This document shows positions 1 to 6,642 of a stretch of 33,391 bases of DNA, in pieces. Below the pieces are notes generated by a model. It made no database searches, had not been told where the DNA came from, and worked only from the letters and a program-made list of their open reading frames with translations. The position numbers and the translations under genes are program-made. Origin of the DNA: Paraglaciecola sp. (lineage in GTDB: Bacteria > Pseudomonadota > Gammaproteobacteria > Enterobacterales > Alteromonadaceae); the NCBI RefSeq assembly GCF_030730205.1, contig NZ_JANQVQ010000276.1:1-33391 (forward strand), given 5' to 3'. Positions within the stretch are counted from its first letter, which is position 1. Each line of letters opens with the position of its first letter.

Positions 1-646
1 CGCCTGTATCACCTCCACCTGTATCACCTCCACCAGTATCACCTCCACCAGTATCGCCACCCCCGGTTTCATCCGCAAAACTTTTTAACGGAAACGGCAC
101 CCTAGTCGTATCGTTAGTAGTGCCACCTTCTAGATTATTGGTGCCGCTAAAAGTCCAGTTACCTAAAACAAAAGTAGCGCCATCAGGACCAGTACCTGCA
201 GAACGGTAAGCCCATCCGTCTACATGATCCCATGGCTGACCACTTCCATCGACATTAATCTCACCAAATACATCTACTACAACAGCGTTACAGAACAATT
301 CAATAGCATCATCACCATTGATAGCCATAGCACCAGAAGTGTAGGTCGGAGCAAAACCGAAAAATGCTTCAAATTGTGGGCTTTCAGAAGCCACATAAAT
401 GTAAGTTCCAGCACTAACGCTTACTGCAGGAAAGGTAAATTCTTGACCATCGGAGCCTTCACCATTGTTGGCGGAGCCCACCCCACACTGACTCAAATTA
501 GCAATGTCATTGTTAACAAAAAGTTCTATTCCTTTTGGTACACCGCCGGTCAATGGACCATCGAAAACACCGGTAATGACCAAATCACTTGCTTGCGTGA
601 CGGGCACCATAAAAAGTGCCAGCAGCGCTGGGTATTTTAGTTTCAT
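1..646 (-). CDS. Secreted protein with lamin-tail-like domain, partial (C-terminus off window)
   Basis: The reading frame starts at ATG 646-644 after AGGAGA and stays open to the window edge, giving 215 residues with no stop. It begins with a signal peptide (MKLKYPALLALFMVPVTQA, cleavage after residue 19 likely), so the product is exported. Residues about 20-190 hold the pattern DLVITGVFDGPLTGG, then KGIELFVNNDIANLS, NGDDAIELF, VVVDVFGEINVDG and VLGNWTFSG. I recognise this as the lamin-tail-like (LTD) beta-sandwich often found at the N-terminus of secreted nucleases, phosphatases and T9SS-type proteins. It is followed by a flexible linker of GGGDT repeats that runs off the window, so a second, possibly catalytic domain is expected upstream of base 1. 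The family call is from memory of such sequences. The enzymatic nature of the missing part is unknown; an extracellular nuclease is one guess. Confidence 0.75.
   Translation of the reverse strand, partial: MKLKYPALLALFMVPVTQASDLVITGVFDGPLTGGVPKGIELFVNNDIANLSQCGVGSANNGEGSDGQEFTFPAVSVSAGTYIYVASESPQFEAFFGFAPTYTSGAMAINGDDAIELFCNAVVVDVFGEINVDGSGQPWDHVDGWAYRSAGTGPDGATFVLGNWTFSGTNNLEGGTTNDTTRVPFPLKSFADETGGGDTGGGDTGGGDTGGGDTG
5..64. repeat. 15-bp tandem repeat encoding GGGDT linker
   Basis: Four 15-bp units start at 5, 20, 35 and 50. The first three differ only at their first base, and the fourth has changes that mostly keep the encoded residues. On the minus strand they encode repeats of Gly-Gly-Gly-Asp-Thr inside the partial secreted protein. 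The array may continue beyond base 1. It is a protein linker repeat, prone to copy-number change by slippage. Confidence 0.85.
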
Positions 647-861
647 CGTTTCTCCTAACTGTTTTTAGCCAGTTTTCTGGTTATTTTTATTTATGGCCAG
701 CGATTTTGTTTTAGTTCTATTACATCCAGATGAATGTCAGAAATAAATGTGCGGCTTTTTATCTTTATTATAAATCGGTGGTTAATAAGCGAATTGACAC
801 GGAATAATGCCAGCCGATTTTGGCTGATAATTGCACAAGACTTGGGTGTTTTCTAGTTAAA

Positions 862-877
862 TAGACTAAATAGTCTA
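862..877. promoter_or_regulatory. Palindromic operator candidate (TetR-type)
   Basis: TAGACTA and TAGTCTA are perfect 7-bp inverted arms separated by AA. The form TAGAC-N6-GTCTA resembles operators bound by TetR-family regulators such as NemR (TAGACC-N4-GGTCTA, from memory). It lies about 216 bases upstream of the lamin-tail protein start and about 255 upstream of the SPFH start, so either gene could be the target. No TetR gene is in the window. Confidence 0.4.
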
Positions 878-1078
878 CATTATTTTTTTTGGGCAAATTT
901 AACTCTCTAACCCCTTAGAAGCGAGCCCCAAGGCAGGGCAAGAAAGCATCATTTTAGCGCACAGAATACGTAAAAAGCCATAATTTACATTTAGTTATAC
1001 CGTTTAGCTATCAATAGCACTTATTTTCTACCTCAAATAAGCGAGCTGCACATTCGCTATTTACACATTAAGACTTCG

Positions 1079-1093
1079 TGTGTAATCTACACA
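1079..1093. promoter_or_regulatory. Odd palindrome TGTGTA-ATC-TACACA, operator candidate
   Basis: Perfect 6-bp arms flank a 3-base centre, 38 bases before the SPFH start codon. The half-site TACACA(T) recurs in direct orientation at 1062-1068, 1088-1094 and 1127-1133 and inverted at 1079-1084. This clustering is typical of a cooperative operator. The ribbon-helix-helix protein encoded second in the unit is the obvious candidate autoregulator; that link is inference. Confidence 0.4.
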
Positions 1094-1101
1094 TCAAATA
1101 C

Positions 1102-1116
1102 ATATCATAATGATAT
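1102..1116. promoter_or_regulatory. Odd palindrome ATATCA-TAA-TGATAT
   Basis: Perfect 6-bp arms with a 3-base centre lie 15 bases before the SPFH ATG. The centre is 23 bases from the centre of the palindrome at 1079-1093, about two helical turns, so two dimers could bind on the same face. It is AT-rich, so chance occurrence is possible. Confidence 0.3.
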
Positions 1117-1131
1117 CAATTGGAGTTACAC

Positions 1132-1989
1132 ATGTTGACTGAGAAAAAAGGGTTTTCGATTAATGGGTATTTAGCTTTTTTTGTGGTGTTACCCATTTTA
1201 CAAATTAGTTTTGGTGCCATGGCATTACTGCAAATACTTGTGCCACTCGCAATAGTTGGCAGCTTAATTGTTGCGGTGTGTTGGGGCGGATTTTTTATGG
1301 TGCAACCTAATCAAGCTAAAGTGATGACCTTGTTTGGCAGTTATGTAGGCACTGAAAAACGCAACGGACTAAGGTGGACTATTCCATTTTATATGCGTAA
1401 AACGGTGTCACTGCGTGTTCGCAACTTTGAATCAGCCAAAATTAAAGTGAACGATAATCTAGGTAACCCCATCGAAATTGCCACTATTGTGGTGTGGTCA
1501 GTCACCGACTCAGCAGAAGCGATGTTTGAAGTCGATAATTACGAAAGTTATGTCATCATTCAAACCGAATCAGCCTTAAGAAATATGGCCAGTAGCTACG
1601 CCTATGATCCGCAAGACGACAACAGTCAAGACATTGCCCTTCGCAGTCATCCTCAGCGTATTTCTGAAATATTAAAGCAAGAAATTCAAGAGCGTTTAGG
1701 TAAAGCAGGATTAACCGTACATGAATCAAGGATCAGCCATCTAGCCTATGCGCAAGAAATCGCCAGTGCGATGTTACAAAGACAGCAAGCTACCGCCATC
1801 ATTGCCGCTCGTAGCAAAATAGTTGAAGGAGCCGTAGGTATGGTTGAAATGGCACTCGATAGGCTCAAAGAGAAAAACATGGTTGAGCTCGATGAAGAGC
1901 GCAAAGCCATGATGGTCAGCAATCTGTTAGTTGTATTGTGTGGTGATAAAAATGTGCAGCCTATCGTGAATACCGGCTCGATATATTAA
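1132..1989 (+). CDS. SPFH/Band-7 domain membrane protein
   Basis: 285 residues. The start ATG at 1132 is chosen because GGAG at 1122-1125 precedes it by 6 bases; an in-frame TTG at 1120 overlaps that site and is rejected. The N-terminus carries two hydrophobic stretches (about residues 11-32 and 34-58). These are followed by an SPFH/Band-7 (stomatin/prohibitin-like) domain, with [17 protein letters not shown], then [17 protein letters not shown], and a helical part rich in Ala/Gln ([20 protein letters not shown]). SPFH proteins oligomerise in membranes as scaffolds that control proteases or organise microdomains. No NfeD or FtsH partner is adjacent. The partner here is a small RHH protein 31 bases downstream in the same orientation. 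The specific role is unknown. Confidence 0.85.
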   Translation: MLTEKKGFSINGYLAFFVVLPILQISFGAMALLQILVPLAIVGSLIVAVCWGGFFMVQPNQAKVMTLFGSYVGTEKRNGLRWTIPFYMRKTVSLRVRNFESAKIKVNDNLGNPIEIATIVVWSVTDSAEAMFEVDNYESYVIIQTESALRNMASSYAYDPQDDNSQDIALRSHPQRISEILKQEIQERLGKAGLTVHESRISHLAYAQEIASAMLQRQQATAIIAARSKIVEGAVGMVEMALDRLKEKNMVELDEERKAMMVSNLLVVLCGDKNVQPIVNTGSIY

Positions 1990-2020
1990 TCGTCAGATAA
2001 ACAAAAAAAGGAACTGTATT

Positions 2021-2215
2021 TTGTCCAAAAAAGCTTTCCCGCTTAGGATTAATGCTGATGTATTAGCGGCCATACAGCGATGGGCAGATGACGACTTGCG
2101 TAGTTTAAATGCGCAAATCGAATATGTACTGCGCGATGCCCTAGTCAAACAAGGGCGAGTAAAGTTGATACAAAAAGTAGTCACGGAAGTGGTTGAAAAC
2201 GACACCAAAACATAA
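2021..2215 (+). CDS. Arc-like ribbon-helix-helix protein
   Basis: 64 residues. It starts at TTG 2021, supported by AAAAGGAA with GGA at 2010-2012, 8 bases upstream; no in-frame ATG gives the full fold. FPLRINADVLAAIQRWA then LNAQIEYVLRDAL is the classic RHH layout (beta strand, helix, turn, helix) of Arc/MetJ-type DNA-binding proteins, with a charged C-terminal tail (VVTEVVENDTKT). It follows the SPFH gene by 31 bases and is presumably co-transcribed. No toxin gene is adjacent, so an antitoxin role is not supported. Autoregulation at the TACACA repeats upstream of the SPFH gene is plausible but inferred. RHH folds can also serve as oligomerisation modules. Confidence 0.8.
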   Translation: MSKKAFPLRINADVLAAIQRWADDDLRSLNAQIEYVLRDALVKQGRVKLIQKVVTEVVENDTKT

Positions 2216-2241
2216 ATTCTAATTAGAAAGAGTCGTGGTTT

Positions 2242-2279
2242 TTTATGGAGTCTGGTGAGTTTTCACCAGCCCCCATAAA
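2242..2279. terminator. Stem-loop between convergent genes, possible terminator
   Basis: CTGGTGA (2252-2258) pairs with TCACCAG (2263-2269) around a GTTT loop. The stem is extended by TTTATGG (2242-2248) with CCATAAA (2273-2279) across a short internal loop. It lies between the RHH gene (plus) and the GlyGly-CTERM gene (minus). No T-tract follows on either strand, so it is not a classical intrinsic terminator. It may still end or protect both transcripts. Confidence 0.45.
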
Positions 2280-2295
2280 CCGAGCATTAGCTTAA

Positions 2296-3048
2296 CTAGC
2301 GGGCCGTGATTTCGGGCTGTAAGCGGCGACGACGGAAAACAAAGACAGGCAATAAAAGTAAGATTAAATAAGCCATACTTCCCCCTTCCACCACCACTAC
2401 CGATTCAACATACTCATAGTCTTTGCTTTCTAGGCTAATTAAGTACAAGTCAGGGTCATCGTTGCCGTCCAGAATAGCAACTAATTCATCTGTGTATGCA
2501 TCATAGAGTTCTATTAATAGTTCGTAGTCACCGGTGGGAAAGCCCTGCAATAATTCGCTATCAACAAGTAAACTGTCTTCGCTGTTTTCGCCAAAAATAG
2601 TAAAAACCGAGGTGGTGTGGTATTCCTTAAAAACTTCGCCTCTGGCTAAGTACAGGCGCGCATAGACATCCGCTTCGTTGTAAAACGTGTCGGCATCAAA
2701 CTCTAATGAAAACCGATAGACGTAACCATCGTAATCTAGGTCGTTACGCAGCGTAATCCACGCGTCGTATATCCAAAAATCATTTTCATCATTATTTATG
2801 ACGGGGCGAGACTGCAAACTCATTGCACCTTGTGTGTGTAAGGCCGAGGACTTGGTTTGTGCAGAATGCCCTGCTTTACTCATAGTTTGCACTAATGATT
2901 TGCTGTTGCTACCAGAGTGTTTACTGAATATTGGACTGCTGATATTGTGCTGCGTTTCGCTAGATTGAGCTGACCATGTGTCATCTTGTGCCATGGCCCT
3001 GCATCCAATAAGTACACTTAGCAAGGTAATTAAACGTAGTATTTTCAT
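2296..3048 (-). CDS. Choice-of-anchor H-like secreted protein with GlyGly-CTERM tail
   Basis: 250 residues from ATG 3048 (AAGGAG 6-7 bases upstream; an in-frame GTG at 3051 is too close to it). A signal peptide ends near AMA/QDD (residues 19-22). A Ser/Gln-rich low-complexity region follows, then a beta-rich domain (about 90-205) with FWIYDAWITLRNDLDYDGY, DADTFYNEADVYARLYL and FPTGDYELLIELYDA. The C-terminus is E-G-G-S (221-224), a hydrophobic segment and RRRR, the architecture of GlyGly-CTERM signals processed by rhombosortase and linked to type II secretion. The beta domain matches my memory of the choice-of-anchor H family of Shewanella/Alteromonas. Rhombosortase itself is not in the window. 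Function beyond surface display is unknown. Confidence 0.7.
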   Translation of the reverse strand: MKILRLITLLSVLIGCRAMAQDDTWSAQSSETQHNISSPIFSKHSGSNSKSLVQTMSKAGHSAQTKSSALHTQGAMSLQSRPVINNDENDFWIYDAWITLRNDLDYDGYVYRFSLEFDADTFYNEADVYARLYLARGEVFKEYHTTSVFTIFGENSEDSLLVDSELLQGFPTGDYELLIELYDAYTDELVAILDGNDDPDLYLISLESKDYEYVESVVVVEGGSMAYLILLLLPVFVFRRRRLQPEITAR

Positions 3049-3189
3049 CACTTTCTCCTTTTAACATTGGAAAGAGTGTGACGGCTACAGTATGAACCAA
3101 AACTGAAGCCTTACTTAATTACATAAAAAAGTGCGATTTAAAAAATAAACGCCTTCTTATTACCTGCGCAATCATTAAAAACAAATTCC

Positions 3190-4044
3190 CTATTTAAAAC
3201 CGCGTTTTTCTTTCAGTAACTCATAAGCGGCTTGAATATCCTGCGTTTTATTTTTAGCCAGCTCTAAGGCCTGTTTTGGTAGCCCTTTAGACACTAATTT
3301 ATCAGGATGATTTTCACTCATTAACTTGCGGTAGGCTTTTTTAATTGATTTATCGTCATCTGAGGGACTCATGCCCAAAATTTTGTAGGCATCATCGATA
3401 GACTGCTGAGCGGAATAGCTGGTGTTTCGCCTTTGATTAGAAGAGTGACCGCCTTGGCCTTGATTTCGCCCTTGAGCACTTCGAAAGCGAAGTTCTGCTT
3501 CAAATACAGACAGTAAATACAGTAAGTCGTTCTCGCTAAATCCCATGTAGCCTGCGACTTTTTCTAATATTTGTTGTTCTGCTTTGTCTAAGGTGCCATC
3601 AACATAGGCCGCTTGAATTAAAATTTCTAAATAGACCTGCAGCACATCACGGCGCCCATGACAAGACTCTTTAAACTCTAGTACCGTTTGCTTGAGGGGG
3701 AAATCATTGGCCTTACCTTCTCTGAAAGCTTCTTGCGCTTCACGCCGGGTTTCACCCTCCAAGCCCATTTGATTCATTAGTAAGGTGGCCATTTTTATTT
3801 CTGCATCGCTGACCTTTCCATCGGCTTTAGCAATGTGTCCCATCACAGAAAACAGAGTATGAAAAAAGATCGCTTGTTGCTTAAACTCATCCTGACTGGT
3901 AAAAAATCGGCTAAAACCGCCCATTTGATTGAAGTCTTGGCTATAACCTTTATCGAAAAAGTGCCCGACAATATACCCCAAAATTGCACCGGGGATACGA
4001 GCAAACATGAAACCAAAAAGCGTACCTAAAATTCTACCGATCAT
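3190..4044 (-). CDS. djlA: DjlA, membrane-anchored DnaJ-like co-chaperone
   Basis: 284 residues, ATG at 4044. Residues about 2-28 form the single N-terminal transmembrane segment with Gly-rich spacing (RILGTLFGFMFARIPGAILG). A TerB-like helical domain follows (about 55-190, with MGHIAKADGKVSDAEIKMA and AAYVDGTLDKAEQQIL), then a low-complexity Gln/Gly/Asn linker. The C-terminal J domain (about 216-284) has the HPD motif at 246-248. DjlA stimulates DnaK ATPase at the cytoplasmic face of the inner membrane. It is divergent from lptD, as in Enterobacteriaceae, which supports the assignment. Confidence 0.95.
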   Translation of the reverse strand: MIGRILGTLFGFMFARIPGAILGYIVGHFFDKGYSQDFNQMGGFSRFFTSQDEFKQQAIFFHTLFSVMGHIAKADGKVSDAEIKMATLLMNQMGLEGETRREAQEAFREGKANDFPLKQTVLEFKESCHGRRDVLQVYLEILIQAAYVDGTLDKAEQQILEKVAGYMGFSENDLLYLLSVFEAELRFRSAQGRNQGQGGHSSNQRRNTSYSAQQSIDDAYKILGMSPSDDDKSIKKAYRKLMSENHPDKLVSKGLPKQALELAKNKTQDIQAAYELLKEKRGFK

Positions 4045-4359
4045 AGTGATGTGTCAGTGCCTTATAGCGAAATTAAAAGAAGTAAAACCACCTTGAGTCA
4101 CCCAATCTCCACAGACCAAGCGAGTAATTCAGACGACCTAGCCGTTAAATTGTCTAGCCGATTATCAGCAATGGGATCGTCTTGACTATTTTACAAGGGT
4201 AAGGTGCAGACAAATAGCCTTTAAAACCACATTATCGGCCCAGTAAAGCATAGAATTGTTGCTTTTTTTGCAAGTCTGCTGGTAAATCTTGTTGAAACCC
4301 TTAAAATCGCCCACTGTTATTATTGTGCTACGCAACTTGGGCTGTATTAAACCTTTTCT
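4045..4359. other. Intergenic region between djlA and lptD
   Basis: This 315-base divergent promoter region holds no credible ORF. A sigma-70-like lptD promoter can be placed at 4292-4320. A TTGACT hexamer at 4182-4187 lacks a convincing -10. A GCAACTT box at 4332-4338 resembles a sigma-E -35 but would place the start site inside the lptD coding region. No operator palindrome stood out. Confidence 0.6.
4292..4320 (+). promoter_or_regulatory. Candidate sigma-70 promoter of lptD operon
   Basis: TTGAAA (4292-4297), a 17-base spacer and TGTTAT (4315-4320). Transcription would start near 4327, about 33 bases before the lptD ATG. The -35 matches 5 of 6 and the -10 matches 4 of 6 consensus positions. 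Confidence 0.4.
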
Positions 4360-6567
4360 ATGCAAACAAAGCTTTCTTCTTTTTGGTATTTTCTAGCACT
4401 GTTTAGTGTCAGCGGCGTAGCTCAGGAGCTTTGTTTTGCGCCAATAAAACCTATCAGCTTAGACACCGAACTTGAAACGGGTCAAATCCGGGTCACAGCG
4501 CAAAATGCACTGATCCAGCAAGATACCTTGGCTGAATTTAACGGCAATGTTGAAATAGACAGCCAAGATTCAAAGATCACTGCCAATTCGGCACGGGTCA
4601 ATCGCAGCAATCAATCATTAAATGCCTCTGGTCAAGTCACCTATCAAGACAGGTTCATTAAAGTTAGCAGTGAAAGTGTGGATTTAAACACCACAACTAA
4701 CGAGCTATTAATTACCGATACCCATTACCAACTTACGGCGATGAATGGTCGAGGTGACGCTGATACCATCGCGTTAAGTCAAGACTCTGGCGTATCCTTA
4801 CAAGAAGTCAGCTTCACCACCTGCCCTGAGGGGCATGAAGATTGGCGCATTCAGGCCAGTACTATCACCCTTAGCCCAGACCAAAATTGGGGTGAAATGA
4901 GTCACGCTCGTTTTTATATCCAAGATGTACCCGTGTTATATCTGCCCTATTTTGCGTTTCCGGTGACTGATGCCAGGCAGTCTGGTTTATTGTACCCAAT
5001 GATTTCCAGTTCCACGTCTACCGGCGTGTCATACGAGCAACCCTATTATTGGAATATAGCCGAGAATATGGACGCTACAATTGCACCTCGGTTAATGTCG
5101 CAGCGAGGCTTACAGTTAAAAACTGAATTTCGCTATTTAAGCTCTCAACATAATGGTCAGGTGGATGTTGAATATTTAGCCAATGACAGGGCCACCGATA
5201 CGCAAGATGCACGCTATTTTTACCGTTTTGTGCATCAAGGTGCCTTATCAGAAAATTGGCAAGTTAACGCTGAATATAACGGTTTGAGTGATAGTAACTA
5301 TATCGTTGACTTAGGTTCTGATTATTACAGCCGTGCTGATACCCATCTTTATCAAACCTTAGGCGTAAGCTATTACGATGAGCAACTGGATTTTAGTTTG
5401 CAGTTTAGAGATTTTGAAATCCTCGGAGAGCATGCAAATAGCTATCGTGCCCTTCCAGAGATGAAGCTGAACTATGAAAGCGAACTAGCCTTAGGTTTTG
5501 AATTTGGTTTAGCCTCTGAACTGGCTTACTTTGATAATAACTCAGCGCTTAGCCCGCAAGCCACTCGTTTACACATTGCTCCCACGCTACGTTACCCCTA
5601 CCAAACTCAATGGGGCGAGTTTTTAGCTGAAACAACACTACTGCAAACTTACTATCGCCAAGATAACATTGACAATACTGAGTTAAGTAAAGATGTGTCT
5701 CGTACTTTAGGGCAAGCACGCTTATTTGGTGCCTTAGCCTTTGAGCGCAGTGCTGGTTGGTTACAAGATGGAGCGATTCAAACCCTTGAGCCCAAAGTGC
5801 AATATTTATATACCAGTTTCGAGCGTCAAACTGATATTGGCTTGTATGATACAACTCGCCTGTTCAGCGATTTTGAAGGTTTGTTTCGAGGCCAAAAATT
5901 CACTGGTCTTGACCGAATCAGTGATAAAAATCAGCTAACGGTAGGCTTAACGACCCGTTTACTCGACAAAAACAATAACGAAAAATTTGCCCTTAGCTTT
6001 GGGCAGATATTTTATATCCAAGAGACTCAAGTTGCCGCAGCGCTTGAACAAAATGACCGTTCAGCATTGGCCGCAGAGCTTGATTGGCAAATTGGTAGTA
6101 AATGGTACGCCCATACCGAGGCGCAAATTTCTAGCGTTACTGATAAAGTAGAGCGCAGTAGCTTCTCGTTGGAGTACACGTCAGCGAAAGATCGTGTGGC
6201 TCAAATTAACCATCGCTATGTTAGAGAACTCTCGGGCGAAGAGATTAACCAAGTGGGCATTACAACGAGCTGGCCAATCAATCAACAATGGCATTGGGTA
6301 GGTAGATGGTACAGAGATGTAAAAAGCCATCGAACTGTTGAGACTTATGCTGGTCTACAATACGAATCTTGTTGTTGGGCTGTCAGATTGGTTGCGCAAA
6401 GACACTTAAGTAATCGCTATGATGATAGCGGTTTACAGAGCACAAACGAATTTGAATCAGGCATCACCTTGCAATTTATTTTGAAAGGTATGGGCGGTAA
6501 AACTGCCGGACGAGATATGTTAACCGATGGATTATTTGGCTATCGCCGCCCATACCTACTTAACTAG
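4360..6567 (+). CDS. lptD: LPS-assembly outer-membrane protein LptD
   Basis: 735 residues, somewhat shorter than the E. coli protein (784). ATG 4360 is the first start after an in-frame TAA at 4348; no clear Shine-Dalgarno precedes it. A signal peptide ends near SGVAQ (residue 22). Residues about 38-150 are the OstA/LptA-like jellyroll that receives LPS from the periplasmic bridge. The rest is the large beta-barrel rich in aromatic/alternating strands, working with the lipoprotein LptE. The four cysteines needed for the two interdomain disulfides are present: C25, C155 and the adjacent pair C671-C672, corresponding to E. coli C31, C173, C724 and C725. It is the first gene of lptD-surA-pdxA-rsmA-apaG-apaH; SurA, encoded next, is known to assist LptD folding. 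Confidence 0.97.
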   Translation: MQTKLSSFWYFLALFSVSGVAQELCFAPIKPISLDTELETGQIRVTAQNALIQQDTLAEFNGNVEIDSQDSKITANSARVNRSNQSLNASGQVTYQDRFIKVSSESVDLNTTTNELLITDTHYQLTAMNGRGDADTIALSQDSGVSLQEVSFTTCPEGHEDWRIQASTITLSPDQNWGEMSHARFYIQDVPVLYLPYFAFPVTDARQSGLLYPMISSSTSTGVSYEQPYYWNIAENMDATIAPRLMSQRGLQLKTEFRYLSSQHNGQVDVEYLANDRATDTQDARYFYRFVHQGALSENWQVNAEYNGLSDSNYIVDLGSDYYSRADTHLYQTLGVSYYDEQLDFSLQFRDFEILGEHANSYRALPEMKLNYESELALGFEFGLASELAYFDNNSALSPQATRLHIAPTLRYPYQTQWGEFLAETTLLQTYYRQDNIDNTELSKDVSRTLGQARLFGALAFERSAGWLQDGAIQTLEPKVQYLYTSFERQTDIGLYDTTRLFSDFEGLFRGQKFTGLDRISDKNQLTVGLTTRLLDKNNNEKFALSFGQIFYIQETQVAAALEQNDRSALAAELDWQIGSKWYAHTEAQISSVTDKVERSSFSLEYTSAKDRVAQINHRYVRELSGEEINQVGITTSWPINQQWHWVGRWYRDVKSHRTVETYAGLQYESCCWAVRLVAQRHLSNRYDDSGLQSTNEFESGITLQFILKGMGGKTAGRDMLTDGLFGYRRPYLLN

Positions 6568-6642
6568 TGTACTTGGCCATACCACAATTTTTCTAAACTA
6601 AGCCGCCTTTGGCGTGTCATTAACTTAAAAGTAAAAGAAACC

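Larger units (their letters stand above)
647..1131. other. Intergenic region between divergent genes
   Basis: This 485-base stretch lies between the divergent starts of the lamin-tail protein and the SPFH gene, and no credible ORF was found in it. It is AT-rich and carries several palindromes: TAGACTA-AA-TAGTCTA at 862-877, a weak CAGCC/GGCTG hairpin at 811-826, and two 15-bp odd palindromes next to the SPFH start (1079-1093 and 1102-1116). A TTGACA hexamer sits at 794-799 without a good -10 at 16-18 bases. It probably holds the promoters and operators of both genes, but no promoter could be placed with confidence. Confidence 0.6.

Noticed and set aside
1-66. CRISPR-like or satellite repeat at the window start
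   Set aside because: The 15-bp units are direct, without spacers, and keep a reading frame encoding GGGDT inside an open frame with signal peptide.
224-640. 138-residue plus-strand ORF
   Set aside because: It is the antisense shadow of the signal-peptide-bearing LTD protein on the minus strand and has no recognisable domain.
1120-1131. Upstream TTG start of the SPFH gene
   Set aside because: The TTG overlaps the GGAG that serves the ATG at 1132.
4332-4360. Sigma-E promoter for lptD (GCAACTT box)
   Set aside because: A -10 at proper spacing would put the transcription start within or after the lptD start codon.
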